DNA of 64,000 nucleotides from Neelides folsomi (lineage: Eukaryota; Arthropoda; Collembola; Neelipleona; Neelidae): contig JAQGBZ010000019.1 of assembly GCA_034687125.1 (NCBI GenBank), forward strand, positions 186,001 to 250,000, written 5' to 3'. Below, one piece after another: positions 25,041-36,700 of this stretch (position 1 is its first letter; every line of letters begins with the position of its first letter). The notes under the pieces are model-generated. The model saw only the letters and a list, made by a program, of their open reading frames with translations. It did not search any database and was not told the DNA's origin. The position numbers and the translations under genes were made by a program.

Positions 25041-26274
25041 TCAATCACATCTTCTCTTGAATTTACTTAAACATGGAGCTTTAGAATTTGTTTCTGGATT
25101 TGGATTCGTCCTTTTACCTTCAACACATCTGCAATATCCCCCGCCACCCGTATAATTTTGTCCGGGAAATTGGATATCGTGAACTAATTCCGATTGAGGA
25201 ATACATTCCAACCCAAGAGATTCATCACATTGTTCAGGAGCCGCGGTTCCATTGGGTTTGCAAGGTGCGTTTTCATCTTTTTGCTTTCCCCCGTCGTCGC
25301 TAGCAGTGCCATTTTTTGCACAAACTAAATCAAGATAATCCCAAATAAAATTTTCCGGACAACGACATTTAAATCGTATTGGATCCTCCGTATTACAATA
25401 AAGCGGAGACTCGCAAATTCAATTTATATTGTCCGAACCAGGCTTGCAAGTATGGTCATGTGAGGCATATCCGCTAAAACACGCATTTCTTTCAAATTTT
25501 TCCGTATCATTTGGACATGGACCACAAGGTTTATTATATAAAGGATGAACGTCTTTGAGAATCGAAATTCCTGCATTTTCTTTATTGTATTGATCTCTAT
25601 TGTAGAAATCAAGGCCAGAAAGATATGAACGAAGAGTTCCAACTCCGCTCCCGCTTTTGCATCCACACTCTTTATAACTGGCACAAGCAATATTGTGCTT
25701 TTCATAGCAAATAAATGCAGATTCGTCAACCTGATATTTATCAGCCAAGCTTTTCTGCTCTGCTGGAGTTTGTGCACATCTCTCCCCAAAAGAAGTAACA
25801 CATTTATATTCTTTCCATCCCTAGGAATTAATTATTTAGAATAAACAATGATTTTAATTAAGATTTTAATAAAATATACAGGTACGGTATAACTTATGGA
25901 ACTATTGGTATTTAACCTGGGACACTTTCCATAGGCATATCCACATTTAGTATTTAAATTCATTTACAGATACATAGTAAGTTTTAAGTTATTGCGTTTT
26001 CAATTACCTTATCGTCATATGTGCTTACATAAATGTAACCCTCGGGGCAAAGACATCTCCTCGAGTGCAAGTTCATTGTTTGAGGAATTAGGCAAAAATG
26101 ATACCAATAGTTGTAGCAGTCTTTGTGGGTTTTGCAGGGTTCTCCGTATTTTTTCCCCGACTTCTTAAGGTATGGATGTTGACCTTTGTAATGTGGATAA
26201 GGATCGTTAGCTTCGATATATACAAAAGAGCAAATTTGGATGCTCAGAAGGAGAAAAAGTCTTAAATAATTCAT
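25041..26274 (-). CDS. Secreted cysteine-rich protein with one in-frame TGA
   Basis: Exons: 26008-26274 and 25041-25820, joined in phase 0 (donor gtaatt, acceptor ctag). The first exon codes a signal peptide (MNYLRLFLLLSIQICSFVYI) and a small Cys module ending CLCPEGY. The second exon continues with many cysteines (CGCKSG, CGPC, FKCRCPENF, YCRCVEG). At 25419-25421, codon 223, the frame has TGA; the same frame then stays open for 125 codons to a TGA at 25041-25043, with the same cysteine-rich character (C-x-C-P motifs). The CxCPxGY-type spacing resembles EB or EGF-like modules of ecdysozoan secreted proteins, but I cannot name the family. The first stop could be a nonsense mutation (pseudogene allele), a sequence error, readthrough or selenocysteine. 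If translation stops there the product has 222 aa; if not, 348. No good splice sites remove the TGA. Confidence 0.65.
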
Positions 26275-26689
26275 TTTGTAATAAACTAATAAAATCTTTA
26301 GGCATGTACAATTGCACTAGTAAAAGAAGCGTATTTACAGAATAGCCGAGTGCTCTAGAATAGTTGAAAATTATGAATATAATTAATTTAAGTATTGGAA
26401 TAGTTTAATTTTTAAATGTTAAACGTAATAAAAATGCTGAAATTGAAATCACTTAAAAATATATGAGCTCAAGTTTCATAAAAGTAATTCATAAATTATA
26501 TAATATGCAATATCAAGTTCGAAGAATGGAATTTATTAACAAATATGTAAAATTTAAACATTTTTTATAATTAATTGAATGTGAGTTATATAGACCTTAA
26601 TTAAAATGTTATCTGTATTTGTTATTTATTGTAAAAATATGTATTTACTATTTTTATAACTTTTTCAACACAACTAACTATTTACAGAT

Positions 26690-27190
26690 ACTTCATACTT
26701 TATTTTCTTCATGAGATGCAACAGGTTTAATTTTTATTTTTGCAATTTCCGGGAACTTTATCTTTAATTGCTGATTTCTTTTCTTTAGAAAGATTTTGCT
26801 GGTAAATCCTTGCAAAACTTTAAGATACTTGGGAGGACTAATCCTCACCGAATGTTTCCTTTGCTTAATTCTCCGAGAAAACTTTAGAAACAAATGCTTC
26901 GTTTGATGCATAGGATAAATCCTCTCCATCCGCCTTTTGAAAAAGGTTATCGAAGGCGTCCCCTTCGTCTGAACCCTCTTGGTCACTCGCGAACTCATCA
27001 ACATGTCCGACAAATTTATCTCGTTCTGCCAAAGCCTTCAGAGATTCTGTTATGGCAGTAATTTGTACAGCTTGACTATTCATAAGTTCTGGTATATCTT
27101 TAAGGTCGGCCAGGGTTGTACCTTTAATTGTAAACGATTATTAGGATTTGTTTCAATATTTAACCTTGGAAAAACCCCCAGTTATTTGAA
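26690..27190 (-). pseudogene. Degenerate coding-like stretch, unidentified
   Basis: Three minus-strand reading pieces follow one another in different frames. One contains LNIETNPNNRLQLK (about 27175-27090). The next is 72 codons from an ATG at 27083 with ITESLKALAERDKF and an acidic tail (to 26865). The third is a basic piece with SPPKYLKVLQGF ending at 26693. Codon use and composition look protein-like but two frame changes are needed. It could be an old gene copy or a retroelement gag-like remnant. No known motif (zinc knuckle, RT) is visible, so this is only a suggestion. Confidence 0.3.
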
Positions 27191-27508
27191 AAATATATTC
27201 ACTTACTTACAAATATATTTAAGGACTTAAAAACACTAACGAGATGGTGTGGGAGTTGGGGGAACTGAAGGAGACCGAAAATCTTTACTTGAGATATATG
27301 GAACGTAGGTAGGTAGAGAAAGGCAAGCTGCATACATTCGTCATATACGGATAGGACGAAGAAGATGAAATTTAATTAATAATTAAAATCCCAATATGTA
27401 ATATGAACAATACAATATGCATGAATATAATTTTACCACTCCAAAATAAGAACTAATGATGTTTCTTAATAAATTGACATATGAAGTATTGGAATTGAAT
27501 ATGTTCTT
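27191..27508. other. No gene seen
   Basis: AT-rich spacer. A short Pro-rich reading (SVPPTPTPSR on the minus strand near 27245-27290) ends at a stop and has no partner exon. Confidence 0.4.
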
Positions 27509-27786
27509 TTATTTTTGTTCATGTTTGTAGAAGGAAGCGGAACGTCTGGGGTCACTTTCCCTGGGAAGCGTTGAACAGCTGGTACTGCAAAGAGAGATCA
27601 TTGACTTCTCATGACGGTGATGTGGAGAATCCTTACGACCCCCGATTGGAGGTTCGACAGAAGACCCGCCTGCCCCACCGCCGTTGAGCTCCGCCGCGAA
27701 AGAAGCCCCGCGATCGACCCGCTCGACCCGCTCAGGAAGCTCCCACGGCTGTTCGGCATCGACCCGCCCAAATTCGTAGTCCGCAG
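27509..27786 (-). other. GC-rich coding-like block, probable 3' exon of the SCYL2-type gene
   Basis: An acceptor (tgtgtag) at 27787-27789 precedes an unusually GC-rich block. Two minus-strand frames are open. One, starting CTG CGG, reads SMPNSRGSFL then LLSRRSSTAVG and ends at a TGA near 27602. The other reads ADYEFGRVDAEQPW and runs to TAA at 27509-27511, where AATAAA-like sequence follows. The first frame has the more G/C-biased third positions and an RRSS motif like the preceding exon, but no donor in that exon joins cleanly. I cannot decide the frame. Confidence 0.4.
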
Positions 27787-27886
27787 CTACACATTTTAAA
27801 CCTCTTTACAATTACTTATTTGTTTTACAAATCCAAGGAATTAAACCAAGAATTGTCCAAAGGATTAAATGGAGCAAAGCATGAGA

Positions 27887-30800
27887 TTAAACGTGGAACC
27901 GGGAGACTCCAAATGAAAATATAGGAGGCTTAAATGAGGGAAAGAGTGGGGGATTAAAAAGAAGGGAACGAACACTCGGTGGAGATAAATTCACAGCTGC
28001 AGTGGAAACTCGTCGTTCTTGGCCAATTGAGGAATGGCGACGGGTTGGGAGTTCTTGCGGTCCCGCCACCCGAATCTTTGGCGGCATTAAAGTATTGTCA
28101 CTCAAACGACGAATCGTCGTGCTCACTCGCAGAAAATTACTTTCTCCAGGGTAGGAATCTATTAAATAATTAAATCCATCTAATTTATCAAACTTAATTA
28201 ATTGTTTTAATTAGTGATTTCAAATTCGTTTTTAATTAAATAACATTTCCTAATTTTCAATGATTTTGATCAATTTTAAAAATTGTTGATTTATATTCCA
28301 ATTTTTTTGGATAAATCCCAAAATAAAAGATATCAAATCACTATTTTTAATTAAAATATTTTATGAACTTCTATAAAAAATTGGAACATTGCAAATATTT
28401 GTTTTTAATTTTAATAATATTATTTGCGATTTTGAAAAATGAATAATCAAAATTTATTGAGTTAAGATATTTTTAAAATTTTATGTAAAATTTTTTAATA
28501 TTTAGTTAATACATACCTATGAGATTTTTACCTGAATAACCAACGCTATTTTTCCTCTGATTCACGACGTCTTCAGCTGAGGAGGTCTTGCGATCAATTT
28601 TAATATAATTTGTGCATATCTGATCGGTTGACCTTTGGTGACGGAGTTTGAGCGATGGTGACAAATGATCCAACTTCCGCACATTCCTCTGGTTCCTGTG
28701 GAAAGAAAAGGAAAAGGGTCCAAGTCACTTACCTCCATTCTCTTTTTACAACCTCTCGATGCTGTCGAGCATCTCTTGAAGAATTTCCAGCAGATTGGAG
28801 AACTGCTCCAGATTCTATGCAAATAATTACAGTGTTAATTAAGAAATTCATTAAAAGCTATTTGGTTAATTGTAATTAATAAATCATATACAATTAGGAC
28901 TGTTAATTATTTGACTTACTAAGCTAGGGTTAATTGTTTGGGGAACCAAGCTCGGCATGACGCGAGTCGCCATTAAATTCACGCTTAGACCAAATTTCTT
29001 GTCACTTAATAGAACCTTGTAAATCCCTGTAATTCAAGATACACCCAATTAAAAAATCACTAAGATGTAATTTAAATTACTTATTATTATCTTATTACCT
29101 ATAATTAATTTATTCTTATTAGCATAGCATATGAAGTTGATAATTAACAAATCATAAGGAACTTAGCAGCAAATTACCATAAACAATTAGTAGTAATGAA
29201 CAAAAGTGTAATCAACAAATTTTCCAAGGAGCGTAATTTAAACTGAAGTTATGAATTGAATGTAATTAACTGACTTACGGACAACGAGTTCATTGACGTC
29301 AGGGTCTTTGAGATTGACATCATACAAAATGCTCAAAACTTCCTCGATGATTTGCGATCTCTCCAACTTGTCGAGGATTTTCTCAAGGCATCTAAGCACA
29401 TTGATCACAACTTTGAGATCTGTCGAATGCTGCTCGTAGATGATTTTGGTTTTAGGGAGGATGATTCGTCTCGCTGGAGTTTCCTCAATCCATTTATGAC
29501 ATAAAGTGGCAGAGATCAAAGCAGCATTCTGAAATACATAACAACAATTTCAAATTCCCCTCCATTTTCCAATGTTTATTATTTAATATTATTCGTTATT
29601 TTCGTGGCATTATTTAGCATCACCTGAACTTGAAGAGTCCCTGAGTCAAAACCCGTGTAGAGTAAATTGAGAATCTCGGCCACGTTTTCCTCTCGGCTTT
29701 TTTCAAGAACAACGTCGAGGTTTTCGAGTAAAGTAACAGTCGCTTGAATTGACTTTGTCGGAACGGTGAAAACGAACCTTTACATAATTAGCTCATTTTA
29801 GGAATCAAGTGTGATTTTTATCGATTTTTAGGTAAATGTTATAAAATCATGTCCTACTTAAAAGAAGGTAATATAATGGTGTCGTATTCTATATAGGAGC
29901 ATTCTTGGATTAAGAAGAGGATGGGCGTGAGGACGGCGGCAAGAACCTCGGCCGTTTTCATCTCCGTTTGAAGACACGGCCAGATATGCTGGAACCAAAG
30001 TTTCTACAAAAAAGCCCCAAACACTTTTTAAAACCCTGTTAATTTAATAATCAGGCAGGATTTTAATCTTAAACTTAATTACAAGTTAAAAGGCCTATAA
30101 AAGTTTTTTTTCAAAATAAGAGATAGAGACTTTGATGATAAAGATTGAACCGTGAATTTGGTTACATGTGGAAGTTTTGTAAAGATTTTTAATTACCCTC
30201 GGCAGGTAGGGCATCACTTCCTTGAGGCAGTTTTTGTAGAAGTGGGCCTAAAATTGGCAGTTAATTGTTAATCTGAAAAGTTAATTGGAAAACAGGGGTT
30301 TGAATGTTCCTTGCCTTCTGGCTCGGGTCTTTCATTGAGATGACGTCGAGGAACCTAAAGTTGAAAAATTAACATCTTCATTGGTCCAGATATCTCGCTC
30401 ACGTACATAAATTATTTCTGATATGTTATGTTCAAACTAAACCTCATCTTATATTTTTAGCCATACTACCTTTAATCTAATGTAATAACTCATTTTTAAC
30501 ATATATATTTTTGTAATATGTTAGCTTATGTACAGGAAACGGTGATTTAAAATACAAATTAACTCTAGTATTAAAATGCTTACTGAAGCGCCTGTATTGT
30601 TGGATCACTGAAGTATTTGATAAGAGCTAAGAGTTGCGATGTAGGCCGATTTCTCGGTTCACGATTTAGCAAGCGGACGAGAGCTTCGTGTAAACCAACT
30701 GGAACTCGAGGAAGAATAGTTGAGATCGACGTGTCCAACTAATGTAAAAGATATGGATAAATCATAAAATCACTGAATACAAGCATTGGTGACTTCATTA

Positions 30801-33147
30801 ATAAAAGTTTTAAAGTTTAGCTTCACCTGTTCAATCTGTTTAATATAAATGGAAGTTGAGTGATTGGAACAAACTAGAGGGCGCCCTTGGTTAAAAATGG
30901 CCCCAATGACCATTCCCAGGGAATAGAGGTCGCTCAGGACGCTGCATTGTCCTGTTTGAATTTCTGGTGCTGCGAAATCTACGCAGTAAGTTCAAAATTA
31001 AACAAACTATCTTTTAATAACATGTAGAATATTTATTAACCTAACCACAATATTACCAATAAAAAACGATATAAATAAACTGATTACAAAAATGTTGTAT
31101 AAAAGTAAATATAGAATTTTATTAAATTAACCAAGATCATGCTGAGCCATTTTTGGCAAACGAGATGTCCAAGGTTGGCAAGTAATTGGATCCAAAGGGT
31201 CCAACTCCCCAAGTCTTTCCGTGAATTCCAACCCTGCGAGTTTCCATGTGGATCTCTTAGTGATGAAGATGCTCAAAGGACAAACCTGATTGGAAAGCAA
31301 TGAAATAAATTCTTTACTTAATTCCAGACTTCCTCACTAATTTGGCGGAATTGAATGGAATTAATGTAAGTATTGTGTGGGACATACGTTTCGGTGTAGA
31401 ACTCGTCCCGAGTAATGGAGAAACTGAAGTGCCTCGGTAATCTAATTAAAAACAATGTAATTAAATCCCAGTCTTTGCAACTTTCCCCTTTGTCTCCTCA
31501 ATATTCAAATGCTCACTCATTATTTCTTTACGATTGGTTTCAAATTGAAAGCTTTGTTCTAAAACCAGCGATAAACTGACTGATATTTGTTTTCTAATCG
31601 CCATAAAACGTTTAAAAACACCAATAAAACCGCTTAAACTTTCACCTGTAAAAGTCCATATTTGAGCTCAACCTCGGTGAATTCAAATCCGCGTTCGAGG
31701 AAATTGGCAAGGGAGCCGAGAATCGGCTCTGTAGCAAAAGCCAACGTCTCTGTGCATTCATCACTTGCAAAGATCTAAAGTTATTTATCAACTTGTGTAA
31801 GTACATAAATATGTAACAAAATGAGATGATTTAACATCATGATCAATAACAAAATGTCTAGAACTTTATTTAAACAAATCACACTGTAAAAGCTGAAAAC
31901 ACAATATCTTAAAATATAAATACATATTATGAGAAAATGAGTTAAAAGAAAGGGAAAAGATAAAAAGAAGTGAAACCTGTAATATTTTTGGGTGGCGAAA
32001 TCTCTCGAGTTGACGAATTGAACTTCTTAGAATTTCCGTGATTGTTTCCTTCCTTTTGGGCTTATGAAGCTTCTCGGCCAATTTCTTCTCAAAGATGAAA
32101 ATGGAAACTTCCTAAAAGTCCGATTAAAAGTCATCTTTTAAATAAACAAAACTCATCCACTTTATCTTTTAACTGGCACTTTCTCTCTCCATTGAAAAAC
32201 ATCAAAGAAAAAGAACCCAAAAATGATAAAACAAACATAAAATTATAAAATCTTTGCTTTAGTATAGAACCATATCACTTAAAAATGAAATATGTATAGG
32301 TATTGAAATAATAGATGTACATACATACTACATAGGATAGCAGATATCATTAAACTTCAAGATGAAAAACTCCTCAACAAACAATAAACAATTTATATAT
32401 TTGTATTTGGATATTTGCTTTTTTCAAAAAATTCGTTCATTAATAAATACACTAACCGTGTAAAAGTATGGAAAATAGAAAGTTTCCAAAAAAGTAACTT
32501 TGTCTTCTCAAAGGGAATTTTTTGTAGCATTGTAGAAGCGGGTTAATTAATTTTTATGAATATTAATGTGTCCCTGGATAAATCTGCGTAAACGCACTTT
32601 GAATCTCTTTTTGAACCTCTTAAAAATCCCTTGAGAGCAATGTGGGGAGCAAAAACGCGTTTAAAATCCACTTGACAATCAATAGCATTCATTAAAGCCC
32701 TTCAAAGCTTCTCAACTTATTGAAACAACTCGAATAGCCCCACTGGGCTCAAAACCATGTTCAAGTCTTTTCAAAAATTCCAAAATACAATTTTACAACT
32801 ATAAATGATTTATAGCGTTTAAACATGTAAATATTTAAAATGTGTATGAAATATGAAGTGTGATGGTAAGTGAATGGGCTGGCCACGTGACCTTGGTAGT
32901 TGTGAATGAAAGTGTTTTTGGGAGTGAAAGATTGTGAAAAAGGGTCTTTTACTTTCCCGTCGTTCCTCCGCGTGCCTTCGTATATTTTCCATATGAGCTC
33001 CGGGCCGGCGGCAGTGAAGGGTCGGCCTAATTCAAAATGTGTCCCCAAAGGGTTGTGGTCAAGGAGGGGGGACTTGGGCGGGCCGCCGAATCTGAACATC
33101 CTCGACGACGGCAACCAGTTGAATGAGAGGGACAACCTGTTGCCCAT
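27887..33147 (-). CDS. SCYL2: SCYL2-type pseudokinase with HEAT repeats, about 16 exons
   Basis: Exons: 32953-33147, 31977-32111, 31646-31774, 31388-31441, 31132-31285, 30827-30978, 30584-30738, 30315-30354, 30197-30247, 29858-30003, 29624-29777, 29279-29528, 28920-29026, 28753-28814, 28532-28695, 27887-28143 (last three less sure). Total about 734 aa; human SCYL2 has 929. The N-terminal kinase-like domain (about residues 35-300) follows SCYL2: ELGRPF..AGPELIWKIYEGT, RHPKILQ, KYGLLQITEALQFLH. It lacks a DFG and has HRN in place of HRD, so catalysis is unlikely. HEAT-type helices follow (VLAAVLTPILFLIQE, IYKVLLSDKKFGL), matching the SCYL2 order up to LEQFSNLLEILQEML. Relatives bind clathrin and AP-2 and act in endosome/Golgi traffic. 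Intron 8 has a GC donor (AAG|GCAAGG). Exon 14 has a stop (28746-28748) just past a weak donor that I used; see findings. The tail is rich in R-x-S motifs (RRLSDN, RRHSSI, RRVST). Confidence 0.8.
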
Positions 33148-33705
33148 GCCCGGCTCACCTGCGCCTCCGACGTCATCCGCCTCATCAGTTGCCAACGCGA
33201 TGGATCGATTCGTCTAACTAGGCCAAGTGTATGAGAGAAAGGAGGAGACGATCGATAACACACACAAGACACCCTTTATTATTCCACAATACGACTTGTG
33301 TTCAAATTGTAGCTCTTCAATGTGTTGATACTTATTTACAGAATAAGAACAATAAAAACTAACCGAACAACTGAGTGAGCCTTAAATCAACTCAACTTTA
33401 TCTTAATGGTAGCCAAATAATGGTTATTGCACACAATTAAAAAACTTTGCAATTGTACACATAATTCTCCGTACTTTTGTATTAACATTATAATGATACA
33501 TTGCATAATTAACTCTATTTGCTTAATAGTATTGCAATTTATAAATACTTTGGAAGATTGAACTCAAAGTTAAGAGGTAAAAGTTGGGATGTTTGGTTTT
33601 ATTTATTTGGTTTGTCATTCATAGCTGCAATGATTTAAATTATAGAAATGGCCAGTCTCCGCATCTCCGTCTCATTCATTCAATTTGCAAATACTTGAAA
33701 CGTAG
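33148..33705. other. Spacer between tau and the SCYL2-type gene
   Basis: The SCYL2 side (33148-33260) is GC-rich and probably 5' UTR/promoter. The rest is AT-rich tau 3' UTR with a minus-strand AATAAA (tttatt at 33598-33603). A plus-strand frame here is the antisense shadow of SCYL2 exon 1. Confidence 0.5.
33598..33603 (-). terminator. Probable polyadenylation signal of tau
   Basis: AATAAA on the minus strand about 100 nt after the tau stop codon. Confidence 0.4.
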
Positions 33706-36700
33706 TCATTTCGGCGTTGGGCTCTGAAATCATTAAAATTCCATTAAAATTAAATAAAATTAAATTAAGGTAAATTAAGTTTAAAGAGTAAATTAAAGTT
33801 TAAATCAAGATGAGCTAATAAGGCAAAATGGCATGAAAGAAAGTTTTGAACATGTAGGAAAGTAACAGGTGTTTGAACTTTACCACTGGTCCGCTGCCAC
33901 TTGCGCTGGTTTTAGCCTCATCGTAGATTTTAACGTCTCCGCCACCTATTGGAATAAAAAATGAATGTAATTGTAAATAATTCAATTTCAATTAACGGCA
34001 AGGGAAAAATCGATTTTAATGTAAAATTATTTATAGGAAATTCGATTAACTCCAGCTGTCTTTAATTAATTTAAATTGGTTTTACTTATGTTTTAATGTG
34101 AATGGGCAAACAAATGCACCTGTGCAAACATCCTTTACAAACATATTATAACCAATATTTTGTCAACATTTCCATTTTTCCTTCCTCAAGGAAGAGAATG
34201 AAAAAGGAATAAAAAGACGAAGAAGAATTGGCGAATTGGGAATAAAAATGAGGCGAATGAAAAAACTGGGAAATGATTAAATATTAATATAAAAAAGGAA
34301 GTGTCTGTGGGAATCGGAGCATCTCTCAAAATTATTGATTTTCCCCTTCAACCTACAAACTTCACAACGCCAATTTGCAAAAGAACTCCCAGTTGAGATC
34401 AACTTGGGGAAAAATATTCCTTTTTTGGCCCTTGGCTCCCATTTGGTTAGGAGTAATAACGTAAAAGTTTTTTCCCTATGTCGGGCCATACATTTCCCAC
34501 CAAAATACATGCAAATTCGTCTTGTGGCGGAAACCTTTTCTCATTTTGACTCTTTCCCTTACTTGTTTATTCACATTTTCAAAAATCCATGCACCAAATG
34601 CTGAATGAATGAAAAATATTTATCCATGTAAATATTTAACTTGCACTTGTCATTAAGCAAATAAAGAAACCAAAGTTGAATTTATTTAAATAAAACATCA
34701 ACCAGCATCATTTAATTTAATAGTTAATTTAACAAAACAAACATTAAATTAAGACATTAAATTCAATTTATTCAATAAAATGTTAGCGAATGAACTAAAC
34801 TAATTATTATTAATCAAGCTAATTTTTCATAAAAATAAGGCCGTCAATTTTAAGTAATTTGTCTGCGCTTCATTAATTCATCAATTCCTGCCATTGCTTA
34901 CATTTCTTTGTTTTGATCCCATTATAAATAATTATATTTAATGTATTTGTAATTCGATGTAATTTAAGTTATGTGTAGAACTTTTGAGGTCTTAAAAACA
35001 TCCGCGTGTCAGAATGTATATAAAGTTTGTTCAAGTTAACAACGACGCGTCAGTTTTTTCCCTGACGCGTGGCTGAAATTTATGATCATCAAAATTCATC
35101 ATTTTTCTTTCGTTTATTTATGTCGGGGAAATTCAGGGCTTTTTTTTAATAAAACCACACATATGATAACTCATAATAAAAGTAAGTCTGTGACTCGTAT
35201 ATTGTTGGTAATACTGGTAAATACACATATTTATTATTACTTTATAAATATGTACAGTATACCCATATAGTACAATAGTGGATTCATATTTCATTTCAGC
35301 ATGTAGTATACATGTGGATGGTTTTCCTCTCAAAATAAATTATGAAGTGGTTGATGACGTGGGTTATTAACGCTTCACATTATAACGCGGAGTAATTTAC
35401 GCCTCTCTCAAATTCCACGCCCAATTTGTCTTCCAAATGACAAAAAACTAACTGAGCACACGCGACTTTCCCAAAAACGCTAAAGAGGGAAATTCTCCCT
35501 TTGGTCTTTAACTCTTTAATTAAACTTATTTTTTCATAAAATTCGATCAATTTCTGTATTTATCTCAAAAACGAGGAAATAAACAAATTGTTGGAAGAAT
35601 TTTATTTCTTATACAAAAGGAAAAACGTGGGCGTTCAATAAATAAATAATTTATAAATTCTTTCCTCATTTTTTCCCATTTGGACTTTATAGATTTTCTC
35701 GTTCCAATTTTATGAAAATTGTTTTGTCTATTTAATATTAATTCCCCAACATTTTCCATGCTCGGTTTCCCTTTTTGATAAGCCAATTAGAGAAAAATCA
35801 AGTGAAAACTTTTATAAAAGTAAAAGTTTTTAAAAGTTTTAATTTGATTTATATAGCTTCATTAAAAACAGACCATGCAATTTATGTAAAAAGGATATGA
35901 AATGCTTAATATGTTAAAGTTTAGTTAGTAAAATTTGAATTAAAATAAAATGTTTATTGCACTTTGACATTAAAAATTAGATTTATGCTAAAAATATACG
36001 CAAAGCTGGGTACATTATTTGGAATGTGTTATGACTAGATAAAAATTTGTATTTTGGGTCACCCGAATCAAATATTAAATAAAAAAGGCTCTTTTGATCT
36101 CTACATATTTGATGGATTGGATTTTAAGTTACATGAAAATACTTTGTACGATTATCTTTATACTTTCTGTTTATCGCTTAAGTCAATCGGCGCATTTGTT
36201 TCAATTTATTTATCTTTCTCTATTTAATGTTTCTCCGCATTAAAATAAATACAGAACTTAACAAATAGCTCAATTCCCAATATTATCTAAAGTACTCCTT
36301 ACATTTAGAATTATAGATAAATAACTTTAAATATATAAATATACTCTAATTATTTCGTGTATTTAGTAAATATATGAATCTGGTTATTAACAGTGTTAAT
36401 TCGGAGCTTGCAAATGTAAAACATTCCCAATACTTGTTTATCGTATGCGTTACATGCAATACGAGAAAAATGTGGAATTGCTTAACTTTTAAATCCAAGC
36501 AATGCAGCAAACATAATGCATTGTTGTAAATATACAGGTATAAATAATCTATTATAAATATGTATGTAATTATAATTAATATTCACTAGTTAATGTTAAT
36601 TAAATGTTAAGTTAGTGAACAATATGATAACTATTTAAATATTACTAATTGTAAATATTAATACTGATTAAATAACAAACAAAAGGGTAATGTATTAATA

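Noticed and set aside
33027-33272. Minus-strand frame starting MSCVCYRSS and the plus-strand frame over the same bases
   Set aside because: Overlap SCYL2 exon 1 in the wrong frame; only the MGNRLSLSF frame continues SCYL2 homology and phase.
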